Shown piece after piece: positions 17,353-25,781 of a stretch of DNA of 64,000 nucleotides. A model generated the notes under the pieces. It had not been told where the DNA came from. It made no database searches and worked only from the letters and a program-made list of their open reading frames with translations. The position numbers and the translations under genes were made by a program. The stretch is from the NCBI GenBank assembly GCA_039814575.1, contig JBCCAY010000003.1, forward strand, positions 186,001-250,000, given 5' to 3'. Within the stretch, counting starts at the first letter, position 1. Each line of letters begins with the position of its first letter. The DNA is from MED-G105 sp039814575. Lineage in GTDB: Bacteria > Pseudomonadota > Alphaproteobacteria > Caulobacterales > Parvularculaceae.

Positions 17353-18003
17353 ATGATGCCTAAAACGGCAGGTAGCAGTGACTATAATTGGTCGCTAAAT
17401 GAAACCGATTTTCGGAACGTCGCGAAGGCGTTCGATCTTCCCGAAGATGAGTATCGCGAGGCGTTAACTGTGGCAGCTCAGATAATACAAGATGCCGCCC
17501 GCGAGTTTCCACCACAGGCGAACAAGAAAGCAATTTCTGGGATCAGCGGTAAGTTACGAAAAATCATCAACCGACTTGAGGAAAGACCCGTTTACCTGCG
17601 TTTGCAAAATTCGTTAATCGATTTCTCAGTCCTGCGCGGCGGTGATAAATATGGTTGGTATACGTCATGGTATTATGGAGGCAAGCGCCTTGATAAGGCC
17701 ATTGCCGGCGCGAAGGATTTACTGGAAATTCTCGCTGCTACAGAAAAATACAGAAGCCGTGCCGGTCGAAGGACATATGGTTACTACGAAAACGCCGCAG
17801 CCGTCTTGCAAGACTTTTGGACGGATGAATTGGAACGCGTCGCCAAGGTGTCAGGTCATGCTAACGACAGCCGTGGCGTCAAGACGAACGAGTTTGTGCG
17901 ATATGTGCACGCATCTTTGCAATTGCTTGGCGAGGACGTCACCGAACAAGCATGCCGAACAATCTTAATGATCGTGCGAAAGACTGACTTCGAAGAATGG
18001 TGA
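17353..18003 (+). CDS. Hypothetical protein, divergent from the methyltransferase module
   Basis: A 216-aa soluble protein I cannot assign. ATG 17353 has TAGGAG 9 nt upstream. The first 120 residues look helical (NWSLNETDFRNVAKAFDLPE). A Tyr/Trp-rich stretch follows near 99-106 (YGWYTSWYYG), and the C-terminal third is helical. No membrane segment, signal peptide or catalytic motif is visible. The arrangement, an uncharacterised protein divergent from an orphan methyltransferase operon, resembles a defence or regulatory partner. That is a guess from position. Confidence 0.6.
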   Translation: MMPKTAGSSDYNWSLNETDFRNVAKAFDLPEDEYREALTVAAQIIQDAAREFPPQANKKAISGISGKLRKIINRLEERPVYLRLQNSLIDFSVLRGGDKYGWYTSWYYGGKRLDKAIAGAKDLLEILAATEKYRSRAGRRTYGYYENAAAVLQDFWTDELERVAKVSGHANDSRGVKTNEFVRYVHASLQLLGEDVTEQACRTILMIVRKTDFEEW

Positions 18004-18154
18004 TCATTTGAATCGGTCGTAGGCTGCCGTTCGGACGGACCAAAGAAAAGAGTAAAATAAGCGCTTAGGTCAAGCTCCCAATTAACCATGCATGGTGCAG
18101 CGTTGGCTAATTAGGTTTCGGGCTTCAACCGCTACAGCGTTACGTAACGCTGAA

Positions 18155-19045
18155 CTAGATATAACCGCTTTGCATCAGATCCTTAATGTGAATGAGCGCG
18201 ATCGGCCGATTACTGTCGACGACAATAATCTGTGAGATGCGCTTACTCTGAAGCGTCTCAACGACGTCGCCCATTCGTTCTTCGCACGTTGTTGTTGTCG
18301 GGTTAGCGCTTAACATATCGCGGGCGGTAAGTGTGTTCGGGTTCTCGGCGGTCTCCACAGCGCGGCGGATGTCGCCGTCTGTGATAATTCCGCACAGTTC
18401 CCCGTTGTCATCAATAATTGAAGCCGCGCCGCAGCAGCCGTTTGAAATGGTCCGCAACACCTCGACAAAGGGCGCTTGAACGGGGACGACCGGGTTCGGC
18501 GGAGCCTTTTGTAAGTCGATCCATTCGCGCACCGGTTGGAGGCGCATGCCGAGTGCGCCGCCGGGGTGACGGGCGCCGAAATCCTCCGCCGTGAAGCCGC
18601 GCCGCTTCATGGCGGCGACCGCAAGCGCGTCGCCGAGCGCTAACATCATCGTCGTTGAACTTGTTGGCGCTAAACGGTTAGGGCAAGCCTCCTCCGTATG
18701 CGGTAAAGTAAGGCAGACCTGAGCGCTTTTGCCAAGAAAACTGTCGGCGCGGGCGGTGATGCCGATCACGGGGAGCTGTTCACGTCGGCAATAAACGAGA
18801 ATGTCGCGCAACTCGCGCGTCTCGCCGGAGTTTGAAAGGGCGACGACGACCGCGCCGCCGCGGAGCATGCCGAGATCGCCATGGCTGGCTTCGGTTGGAT
18901 GAACGAAGAAAGAGGGCGTTCCGGTCGAGGCAAAGGTGGCGGCAATTTTGCCGGCGATGTGCCCCGACTTGCCGACGCCAGTCACGACGACATGGGACGG
19001 CGCGTTGATAATGAGATCGATCGCTCTGACGAAGTGTTCGTCCAA
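18155..19045 (-). CDS. kdsD: Arabinose-5-phosphate isomerase (KdsD/KpsF), start uncertain
   Basis: Converts ribulose-5-phosphate to arabinose-5-phosphate, the first step of Kdo synthesis for LPS. A SIS domain (VVVTGVGKSGHIAGKIA, then LSNSGET) is followed by two CBS repeats (ITDGDIRRAV; ISQIIVVDSNRPIALIHIKD). The earliest usual start in frame is TTG 19045, which gives 296 aa and lacks the N-terminal helix. That helix is encoded just upstream in frame (ARKVLDTEIQALGELRAC, back to about 19153), where no ATG, GTG or TTG exists. An ATG at 19170 is in another frame and stops at once. So either a rare start codon (CTG 19132 or ATT) is used or one base is missing near 19153-19170. Confidence 0.85.
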   Translation of the reverse strand: MDEHFVRAIDLIINAPSHVVVTGVGKSGHIAGKIAATFASTGTPSFFVHPTEASHGDLGMLRGGAVVVALSNSGETRELRDILVYCRREQLPVIGITARADSFLGKSAQVCLTLPHTEEACPNRLAPTSSTTMMLALGDALAVAAMKRRGFTAEDFGARHPGGALGMRLQPVREWIDLQKAPPNPVVPVQAPFVEVLRTISNGCCGAASIIDDNGELCGIITDGDIRRAVETAENPNTLTARDMLSANPTTTTCEERMGDVVETLQSKRISQIIVVDSNRPIALIHIKDLMQSGYI

Positions 19046-19371
19046 GCAAGCGCGTAACTCCCCGAGCGCTTGGATTTCGGTGTCAAGGACCTTTCGGGCA
19101 ATGTCGATGTCTTGTGCGATGGTGCGCTCCAGTGTCGCTGGCGAGACTTCTACGCCGTTCCGTCTTCCATGCCGGCGATTATAGATCTTTTCTGAACGTA
19201 GCGACAGTTACTCCCTGGCGTTGGAGCCTCCAGAGGCCGCGCCTCATTTGGGGCGTTGACAGGCCATCGCCCTCGAATTCCCTCAAGGGGTAGGTTATGA
19301 GGGGAGGAGAATAAGGGTTTCTTCCCGTCTATTGGCGCCCTCGAACGCAGGCGAACGCAGGAGCGGTTCTT

Positions 19372-20211
19372 ATGAAAGAGGTCGAAATTGGCGATATCGT
19401 CGTCGGCAATGAAAGGCCGGCTATCTTTATTTCCGGACCGTGCCAAATCGAGAGCCGAGATCATGCGTTTCGGGTCGCCGACGCTCTCAAGAGCGCTTGT
19501 CAACGGGCTGACACGCCGTTTGTTTTCAAAGCTTCTTATGACAAGGCCAATCGAACCTCCCTGTCGGGCGCCCGCGGCGTCAGGATCGACGCTGGGCTGC
19601 AGGTCTTAGAAGAGGTGCGACGGGAATTTGGCTGCCCCGTTTTGACGGACGTGCATTCGGAAGCTGATGCGCGTGCGGCGGGCGATGTTGTCGACGTCTT
19701 GCAGATCCCGGCCTTTCTTTGTCGGCAAACGGACCTTTTGCTTACCGCTGGTGAAACGGGGAAAGCGGTCAACGTCAAGAAAGGCCAGTTCATGGCGCCT
19801 TGGGACATGGGCAAGGTCGTGGAAAAAATCGCCTCGACGGGCAATGAGAAAATCACCCTGTGTGAGCGCGGGGCGTCGTTCGGCTATAATACGCTGGTGA
19901 CGGATTTTCGTGCGCTGCCAATTATGCGGGAGACGGGCTATCCGATTGTTTTCGATGCGACGCACTCCGTCCAAGAGCCGAGCGGCAAGGGCGCATCGTC
20001 AGGGGGCAAACGACAATACGCAACAATGCTTGCGCGCGCGGCGTGCGTCATCGGCGTTGCAGCGGTCTTCGCTGAGGCTCACGACGATCCGGACAATGCG
20101 CCGAGTGATGGGCCGAACATGCTGCCGCTCGAATGGGTTCCACAATTGTTGAACGAGATGCGACGCTGCGATGAGATTGCGAAAGGCCGAAACGCTGCAT
20201 TCGGCCTTTAG
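19372..20211 (+). CDS. kdsA: 3-deoxy-8-phosphooctulonate synthase (Kdo-8-P synthase), metal-dependent type
   Basis: A 279-aa enzyme condensing arabinose-5-phosphate with phosphoenolpyruvate to Kdo-8-phosphate. Cys24 (ISGPCQIES), His198 (DATHSV), Glu235 and Asp246 (DNAPSDGPN) match, at constant offset, the four metal ligands of the Aquifex enzyme (Cys11, His185, Glu222, Asp233). This marks the metal-dependent class rather than the E. coli type, which has Asn at the first site. The start has AGGAGCGG just upstream. It is divergent from kdsD and shares its stop region with the histidine phosphatase gene, which converges with a 4-bp overlap. Confidence 0.95.
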   Translation: MKEVEIGDIVVGNERPAIFISGPCQIESRDHAFRVADALKSACQRADTPFVFKASYDKANRTSLSGARGVRIDAGLQVLEEVRREFGCPVLTDVHSEADARAAGDVVDVLQIPAFLCRQTDLLLTAGETGKAVNVKKGQFMAPWDMGKVVEKIASTGNEKITLCERGASFGYNTLVTDFRALPIMRETGYPIVFDATHSVQEPSGKGASSGGKRQYATMLARAACVIGVAAVFAEAHDDPDNAPSDGPNMLPLEWVPQLLNEMRRCDEIAKGRNAAFGL

Positions 20212-20813
20212 GCGCGAACATTCCATTCCAACACAGATGCCTCGCCTTCGGGGCCAAGTGCAATAACACCGAAGGCTGCGGTTTTCAGTTTTCTTGGTGT
20301 TCCCTCCGGGACAATCGCTGCTGCGTCCAGAGCAAAACGGGCGACGCCGTTGGACGTAACAATCAAAACGTCGCCGGCGCTTTGTGCGCAACGGCGGAAA
20401 AGATCCGTCCACGCAGCGGTGAGCGTTGGAGGGTCAACGCGCCAACCTGGCGGAGGAACGCCGTCAGCGTCCCAAAGGGCGATGGCTTCTTCCCCGACCC
20501 GAGTGATGACCTCGTCTTCCGGCTTGTTTTCATCCGGGCCGTAGTCGATTTCCCGTAAGGCCTCGAGACGTTCGATCTCCGCGCCAGGCGCCGCCGTATC
20601 CCTAACGATCGTTGCTGTCTGCATGGTTCGGGAAAGCGGCGACGACAGAATGCGCGTGATTTTCGGCCTGCGTTTGGCAATCGTCGTTGCTATGGCGGCG
20701 GCTTGAGCGCGCCCGCTTGACGAAAGCGGCAGATCCGTTCGTCCGCCGACCCGCGTGACAATGTCGCCTTTGTCGAACGTGTTGCCGTGGCGTAGAATGA
20801 ACAGCTTAGTCAT
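20208..20813 (-). CDS. Histidine phosphatase (phosphoglycerate mutase-like)
   Basis: A 201-aa cytoplasmic member of the His phosphatase superfamily. The catalytic motif is RHGNT at 8-12 (His9), with Asn where many have Glu. Supporting residues are in SSPLSRTMQTA (about 59-69), EIDYG (about 89-93) and VTSNG (about 151-155, Asn where many have His). The ATG at 20813 overlaps the kdsB stop by 8 bp, so the two are translated together. No kdsC (HAD-type Kdo-8-phosphate phosphatase) is seen nearby, and a phosphatase coupled to kdsB is suggestive, but the substrate cannot be read from the sequence. Confidence 0.85.
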   Translation of the reverse strand: MTKLFILRHGNTFDKGDIVTRVGGRTDLPLSSSGRAQAAAIATTIAKRRPKITRILSSPLSRTMQTATIVRDTAAPGAEIERLEALREIDYGPDENKPEDEVITRVGEEAIALWDADGVPPPGWRVDPPTLTAAWTDLFRRCAQSAGDVLIVTSNGVARFALDAAAIVPEGTPRKLKTAAFGVIALGPEGEASVLEWNVRA

Positions 20814-21627
20814 TAAACAAATCATCGTCTGGGTCGCCATATTCGTCGATTAGCCGTTCGACCCTCGCGAGATCTTCTTTGGTGTCAATTCCGCCTGTGG
20901 AAAGGGCGGGCGCCGCGACCTCGACGCAGGCGATCGCCTTACCGTTTTCCAGAAGACGCAATTGCTCAAGACCTTCGATACGTTCGTATATGCCTTGTTC
21001 CGCGCCCACGAACCATTCGAGCGTTTCATAGCGGAAGGCGTAAAGGCCAACGTGGCGGCGCACCGGCGACAGCTCTTCCTTTTGGCGACGCGCGTCTTCA
21101 TCGCGTATCCCGGGCAGGATTTGTTTTGAGAACCAAAGCGCGCGGCCGTTCGCGCCGACGATCGCTGTCGTGCCGGAGAAAGGCGTTGTTTTTTTATTGA
21201 CGCGTATCGCATCGAGCGCCGCCCAACCCAGGCGGACGACCGGCGTCGCGGCATCGACCTCGTCCACGCGTAGCCGTTTCACAACGCGCACGACGTAATC
21301 GATCGGCGTGAACGGCGCATCGCCTTGCAGATTGACGACAAAACGCGGCGTCTCTTCACGGGTGCGCGCCGCAGCGAGCGCCCGGTCAGAGCCGGACGGA
21401 AGCGAAGACGGCGTCATCACCGTGTCAATGCCCTGCTCGGTACAATGATCAATAATTCGCTGATCGTCGGTTGCAATGACGGCGTGCGCATCGCCGAGGG
21501 CGTCAGCGGCCGCCTTCGCGCGTGCTGCAACGCGCGCCACCATGGAGCGGCCCGCGATGCTGGCGAGCGGCTTACCGGGAAAGCGCGAGGAGCCATAACG
21601 TGCTGGGACGACGATGAGTGTTTCCAT
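20806..21627 (-). CDS. kdsB: 3-deoxy-manno-octulosonate cytidylyltransferase (CMP-Kdo synthetase)
   Basis: A 273-aa enzyme activating Kdo with CTP for transfer to lipid A. The N-terminus VVPARYGSSRFPGKPLASI (about 6-24) is the cytidylyltransferase signature, VNLQGDAPF (about 98-106) holds the metal-binding Asp, and HVGLYAFR and STGGIDTKEDL close the domain. The tail DEYGDPDDDLFND is an acidic extension. It is the first gene of a two-gene unit with the histidine phosphatase. With kdsA and kdsD it forms a Kdo cluster beside the surface-glycan locus. Confidence 0.95.
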   Translation of the reverse strand: METLIVVPARYGSSRFPGKPLASIAGRSMVARVAARAKAAADALGDAHAVIATDDQRIIDHCTEQGIDTVMTPSSLPSGSDRALAAARTREETPRFVVNLQGDAPFTPIDYVVRVVKRLRVDEVDAATPVVRLGWAALDAIRVNKKTTPFSGTTAIVGANGRALWFSKQILPGIRDEDARRQKEELSPVRRHVGLYAFRYETLEWFVGAEQGIYERIEGLEQLRLLENGKAIACVEVAAPALSTGGIDTKEDLARVERLIDEYGDPDDDLFND

Positions 21628-21793
21628 AAGTCCTGTTTAACGGGTGCGAGTGTTGGCCAAAGAACTACGATAAATATTTCTCGAAGGACAGGCTCAGGTC
21701 CCTTGAAATCAGCCAATAGGAGTGTGTGGGGGCTGTCGGCGGACAAAATGGTTCGCCCCGTGCGCCGCCATACGGTGGCGCGGTTCGTGGTTG

Positions 21794-22945
21794 TTAGTCG
21801 GAAGAGGACTTCTTGTTTAGGGCGGGTTGGGTGCGAAGCATTTCAATGAAAGCTAGGAATACGTGATAGAGCGTCGAGGTCGGAACCGTCTCGGCCTGCG
21901 GCTTTCCGCTGGCGTCGAACGCGTCGACCCAAACGCCTGGCGTATCAGTTGCAAGATATTGGTCGAGCAGAAGTCCGGCGCTTTCCTCGAAAACAGGCAT
22001 GGGGTCCTTGCCGTCTAGCTCAAACATTGCGACGGCGGCTTTAATTCGTTCCGTGTTTGGCCAGGTTCTAGAGCCACCGTCAATCGTGGCGCCATCAAAA
22101 GCGATGCGGTTAAAGGTTGCCATTGTGTGCCGATCAACGCCGAATTTTTCGGCGAAAGCGACAAGAGCGCGGGCTTCTTCAGCAAGCGCGAGGCCGGTAA
22201 GTCGTTTGAGGTTTGTCAGAATCCAGGCCCATTCGAAGTGATGGCCCGGCTCAGTATAGGCAGCCTCTGGGTCGTTTGCCGGCGTCCAGTCATCGGTAAA
22301 AAACTCAGGCAGAACGCCGTCGCGCTGCTGGAAGAGACGGTCTTGAAAAAGTCGTCCGATATGTTCAGCAAGCTTCTTAAATCGTTCTTCGTTGGTGGTC
22401 TCAATCGCGGCAAGCGATGCTTCGAGAAGATGCATGTGCGGGTTTTGTTGACGCCAGCCCACTTTTGTATCGTCATGCCAAAAGCCTTCGCCGCTCGGAT
22501 GGCTAAGACGGGTTTCGATGATGTCTAGAGTTCGGTGCATCCACTCAGATATTTGGCGGTCACCAGTGGCGCGATAGGCCCACGACAATGAGAATAAGAC
22601 GAATGCGTGATCGTATAGATCTGTCGTGTCGTCGATGACGGCGCCGTAACGATCTGTCAGCCGCGCAAAGCCTTTCTCGTCGCTGATGAATTGTCTGCCG
22701 AGAAGAAACTCTAACCCATGCGTAATCGGTTCAGTTGCGCCGTTCCAGCCGAGCGTGGCGGCGTGGGAGAACAAATAAATCTGCCGCGCCGTTACGCGCG
22801 TGCGCTTGAAGCCGACGCCGGCGTTCTCGCCGCTAAAAGTCAGTTGCTCAATAAAGCCGCCGTTTTCCCGGTCGAGGCCGTGGTCGCGCCAAAACGGCAA
22901 GGCAATATTGAACGTCCATTCTTCAACGCGGTCAAAGACCGTCAT
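21794..22945 (-). CDS. AGE family epimerase/isomerase
   Basis: A 383-aa protein of the N-acylglucosamine 2-epimerase / mannose isomerase family, an (alpha/alpha)6 barrel. Recognisable parts are GGFIEQLTFSGE (about 29-40), RVTARQIYLFSHA (about 50-62), DLYDHAFVLFSLSWAYRATG (about 113-132), NPHMHLLEASLA and EPGHHFEWAWIL, with the barrel histidines of the family. Members interconvert mannose and fructose, act on mannose-6-phosphate, or epimerise GlcNAc to ManNAc. It follows kdsB on the same strand after 166 bp, so a part in sugar-precursor supply is likely but the substrate is open. Confidence 0.85.
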   Translation of the reverse strand: MTVFDRVEEWTFNIALPFWRDHGLDRENGGFIEQLTFSGENAGVGFKRTRVTARQIYLFSHAATLGWNGATEPITHGLEFLLGRQFISDEKGFARLTDRYGAVIDDTTDLYDHAFVLFSLSWAYRATGDRQISEWMHRTLDIIETRLSHPSGEGFWHDDTKVGWRQQNPHMHLLEASLAAIETTNEERFKKLAEHIGRLFQDRLFQQRDGVLPEFFTDDWTPANDPEAAYTEPGHHFEWAWILTNLKRLTGLALAEEARALVAFAEKFGVDRHTMATFNRIAFDGATIDGGSRTWPNTERIKAAVAMFELDGKDPMPVFEESAGLLLDQYLATDTPGVWVDAFDASGKPQAETVPTSTLYHVFLAFIEMLRTQPALNKKSSSD

Positions 22946-23055
22946 GAGCTTTTCCCCTTTTGGGCGCCAGATTTTAGCCCCCGTTCATGGGGTAAGCCAT
23001 CTTTAATGCGCCTGCAATATTGGTCCCTTTTGATGAGTGAATGCCCCGCGAGGCG

Positions 23056-24615
23056 TTAAGTGGAAATCGTGGATTTGAACTCAAACCCAAGCGCTTCTGA
23101 CTGCATTCGCCAGTCGGGCGATAGCTGCGTTTCATTGATTTGCCGCAAGCTCAAGCCCGGCGGCTGGCGACCGTCGAGAATCGCCTCGACAATCGACGGT
23201 GAAAGATAAGCAAGCCGGAGGATTTTCCAGACATAGCGCTCGGACAACCGCTTTTGTTTTGCGAGATCTTTAATGGTGGGATAGACTCCTGATCCAAGCG
23301 CCTTCCGCCAACTATAGGCTTGTGCGACGGCTTTGATCAGCGCTTCATTTTGATTGTTTTTGCCGCCTTGCGTGTAAATGATATGCGCGCCCCTGGGCGT
23401 TCCAAGCGTCGCGGAGATGCGCGTGTGTTTTTCCTCTCCAGCGTTGTCGCGCGATATGACGATAACTTCATCCTTGTAAAGCGTAATACGGACGATTCGT
23501 TCGACGACCCTTTCCAAGGTTTTGCTGTCCACCGTCTCAGCAGGTTGGTCAGAAAGCGTGACGGCGATTTTTCTTTCAAGCCAAGCTGCGTTGATGCGCC
23601 CAACCGTGCCGACATTCTCTCGGCCGCCGCGCACAAGCGGCGCGCTGATATAATAGCGATGGGCGATCCGATTGTTCTTTTTGGCGTAAGAGGCGACCAT
23701 GCGCGTGCCGCGGTCGTCGAAGACCAGGCCGCGCAAGGGCGCATAAAACGAATTATTCCTCTTCGAGGCGCGTTGCTGTTTGCCCGCGTCCAGCATTGCC
23801 TGAACGGCGTTCCACAGTGGTTTCTCGATGATCGCCGGTTGCTCGCCGCGATAGTGTTTGCCGTCGTGGTGGACTTTGCCGATATAAAGTTGATTTCGAA
23901 GCATGCGGGCGAGACCGCTGCGAGACAGAGCTTCACCGCCTATGGGTTTGTCTTCTTGCGTTCGCCAGGCCTTGGCGCGAATACCTTTGGTTGCGAGCAG
24001 CTTTTCAAGCCGTGTAAGCGAGCGTGCTTCGAGCGCTAACTCGAAGATCTGTTTTACCTTTGACGCTTCCGCCTCGTTGGGAACCAGCCGTCTGTTTTTG
24101 ACGTCATAGCCAAGGGGCGGGCGCCCGCCCATCCACATTCCCTTCTTTTTAGAAGCCGCGATTTTATCCCGTATGCGTTCCGACGTTACTTCGCGCTCGA
24201 ACTGCGCAAAGGACAATAGAACATTGAGCGTCAAACGGCCCATAGACGTCGTCGTATTAAATTGCTGAGTAACCGAAACGAAAGACGCATTGTGCTTGTC
24301 GAGTATTTCGACAATGCGCGCGAAATCGGCAAGCGACCGCGTTAGTCGATCGATTTTATAAACAACGATAACCTGGATCTCACCACGTTCTACTTCGGTC
24401 AGTAAACGTTTCAATGACGGACGGTCCATCGTTCCGCCCGAAATGCCGCCGTCGTCAAACTGACCTTGATGAACAACCCACCCTTCCGCTTTTTGGCTTT
24501 CAATGTAGGATCGGCAGGCGTCGCGTTGTGCGTCAAGGGAATTATAGTCTTGCTCAAGGCCTTCATCAGACGATTTGCGTGTGTAAATGGCACACCGAAT
24601 TTGCTTCTGGGTCAC
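23056..24615 (-). CDS. Large serine recombinase
   Basis: A 519-aa site-specific recombinase. The N-terminal resolvase domain has the nucleophile in YTRKSS (Ser15) with ALDAQRDACRSYI-like and YKIDRLTRSLADFARIV motifs. A recombinase domain follows (GMWMGGRPPLGYD near 165) and a zinc-ribbon-like region near 290-330 in which the usual cysteines are largely absent. The C-terminal 150 residues contain an HTH-like KDLAKQKRLSERYVWKIL. GTG 24615 overlaps the DUF2924 stop as GTGA and fits the family N-terminus; a start at 24660 would sit inside that gene. Such enzymes integrate phages or mobile elements, and this one probably moved or moves the 23-25.8 kb patch. Confidence 0.9.
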   Translation of the reverse strand: MTQKQIRCAIYTRKSSDEGLEQDYNSLDAQRDACRSYIESQKAEGWVVHQGQFDDGGISGGTMDRPSLKRLLTEVERGEIQVIVVYKIDRLTRSLADFARIVEILDKHNASFVSVTQQFNTTTSMGRLTLNVLLSFAQFEREVTSERIRDKIAASKKKGMWMGGRPPLGYDVKNRRLVPNEAEASKVKQIFELALEARSLTRLEKLLATKGIRAKAWRTQEDKPIGGEALSRSGLARMLRNQLYIGKVHHDGKHYRGEQPAIIEKPLWNAVQAMLDAGKQQRASKRNNSFYAPLRGLVFDDRGTRMVASYAKKNNRIAHRYYISAPLVRGGRENVGTVGRINAAWLERKIAVTLSDQPAETVDSKTLERVVERIVRITLYKDEVIVISRDNAGEEKHTRISATLGTPRGAHIIYTQGGKNNQNEALIKAVAQAYSWRKALGSGVYPTIKDLAKQKRLSERYVWKILRLAYLSPSIVEAILDGRQPPGLSLRQINETQLSPDWRMQSEALGFEFKSTIST

Positions 24616-25046
24616 CGTCTCGATCTTTTCTTTAGGCCGAAGAAGCGAGGGCCCGACCAATTGGTTCCCGTCAGTGTCCGTGCGACTTCAGTAAGGCTGT
24701 TGTAGACCTTGCCGTCGAGACCGAAGCCGTTTTCAAGAACCTCGACTTCGTAACGTTTTCCGCGCCATTCGCGCACCAGTCGTGTGCCGGGCCGCAGCGC
24801 GCCGTCGCCGCAAACGGGCGCCTTTGGGTCTTCTTCAACCTTCGCCGCTAGAACGCTCAGCCTACGCTTCGTTTTAGCGGATAGGCCCCCAAAGGCGTGC
24901 TCCTGCAACCCGTATACAAACGCCTCGCGTATGAGTTTTGGCGGCAGGCCCTTTGGTGGATCTCGTCTGTATCGAGCGCGCCATCGTTTTTGCAGTTCCG
25001 GCAGTGGTAGAGCCGATAGAGAGTCGATCTCAGCGCTGATGTCCAT
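24612..25046 (-). CDS. DUF2924 protein, recombinase partner
   Basis: A 144-aa basic protein of the DUF2924 family, almost always found directly upstream of a serine recombinase in alphaproteobacterial elements. Visible blocks: LQKRWRARYRRDPPKGLPPK (about 19-38), LRPGTRLVREWRGKRYEVEV (about 84-103) and NGFGLDGKVYNSLTEVAR (about 106-123), then TGTNWSGPRFFGLK. The basic, small-domain layout suggests nucleic-acid binding or a recombinase accessory role, but the function is unproven. Its stop overlaps the recombinase GTG, and its start overlaps the next small ORF by 17 bp. Confidence 0.85.
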   Translation of the reverse strand: MDISAEIDSLSALPLPELQKRWRARYRRDPPKGLPPKLIREAFVYGLQEHAFGGLSAKTKRRLSVLAAKVEEDPKAPVCGDGALRPGTRLVREWRGKRYEVEVLENGFGLDGKVYNSLTEVARTLTGTNWSGPRFFGLKKRSRR

Positions 25047-25230
25047 GGGTGTCCTCAGAGTCGTTTTTCCGATGGTGGAGGTCTTTAGCGTAGTCGCAAA
25101 GCGCCAACGCCATGAGCCGCCTGCTCGTCTTTATCGGCGGCGGCTCTTGAAATAGATCGATCCAAACTCTTTCGGGGTTCGGCTTGCGTGTCGATGCAGC
25201 TATGCTGGATGCATTATTAGACGTACTCAT
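25030..25230 (-). CDS. Small protein at the head of the recombinase operon
   Basis: A 66-aa protein starting MSTSNNASS, with PNPERVWIDLFQEPPP in the middle and a basic end. The start at 25230 is favoured because the upstream residues look non-coding; the in-frame start at 25284 is an alternative. Overlap with DUF2924 by 17 bp suggests one transcript of three genes ending in the recombinase. Similar small ORFs accompany recombinase-DUF2924 pairs elsewhere. Function unknown. Confidence 0.55.
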   Translation of the reverse strand: MSTSNNASSIAASTRKPNPERVWIDLFQEPPPIKTSRRLMALALCDYAKDLHHRKNDSEDTHGHQR

Positions 25231-25433
25231 ACGAACAACTCCATTCGTTTTTCGTTGCACTGCGACAATCCCGGCGTTCGCCAAAATATATGGCGGCGTT
25301 CGGGCAGAGGGGTGCGAGCTTTACCGCGCGACAATAGCAATGCTCGAACGGCGTTGAATGTCCAGTCGAAAAAGTCTCTGTACGGCCGAAAGATGACTTG
25401 ACTGCGCCGCCTTGTAGAGCCTTCTTACGCCGT

Positions 25434-25553
25434 ATGGCCCTATCGTCAGAAAACCTCCGCCAAACGCGCCAATTGGTCGCCCAACTGGATTTTGAGCGTC
25501 GCGCGTTGTCAGCGCAGCTTAACCATGGCCGCCCGGCCGGCGGTGCGGCGTAG
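25434..25553 (+). CDS. Very small ORF, possible gene
   Basis: 39 codons reading MALSSENLRQTRQLVAQL and DFERRALSAQLNHGRP, protein-like and predicted helical, but without a clear ribosome-binding site. It ends 6 bp before the next small ORF on the same strand. Short length keeps confidence low. Confidence 0.3.
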   Translation: MALSSENLRQTRQLVAQLDFERRALSAQLNHGRPAGGAA

Positions 25554-25559
25554 ACGTTG

Positions 25560-25781
25560 ATGCGGCGCATTGATGATTTGGAGCTCGCCATCGCCGCGAC
25601 GCGGGCGGAGGACTTTTACGATTTGTTCGTGAAGTTCGAGCGGCTCATTGAAGCGTTGGGGTTTGACTTAACCGCGCCTCCAAATTTGCAAACGGTGCTG
25701 ATCAAGGCGATTCGCGATGACTTGCGCCATTTGGTCGATGACGAAACCGCATCCGTAATGCGGGGCCGCGCCGACTTCTAG
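25560..25781 (+). CDS. Small hypothetical protein ending at the IS630 insertion
   Basis: A 73-aa, mostly helical, acidic protein (IDDLELAIAATRAEDFYDLF; FDLTAPPNLQTVLIKAIRDD). The family is not recognised. Its stop TAG is built from the TA target of the IS630 copy (25779-25780) plus the first base of the element. Without the insertion the codon would read TAA, so the element landed on the stop codon and left the protein unchanged. Confidence 0.4.
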   Translation: MRRIDDLELAIAATRAEDFYDLFVKFERLIEALGFDLTAPPNLQTVLIKAIRDDLRHLVDDETASVMRGRADF

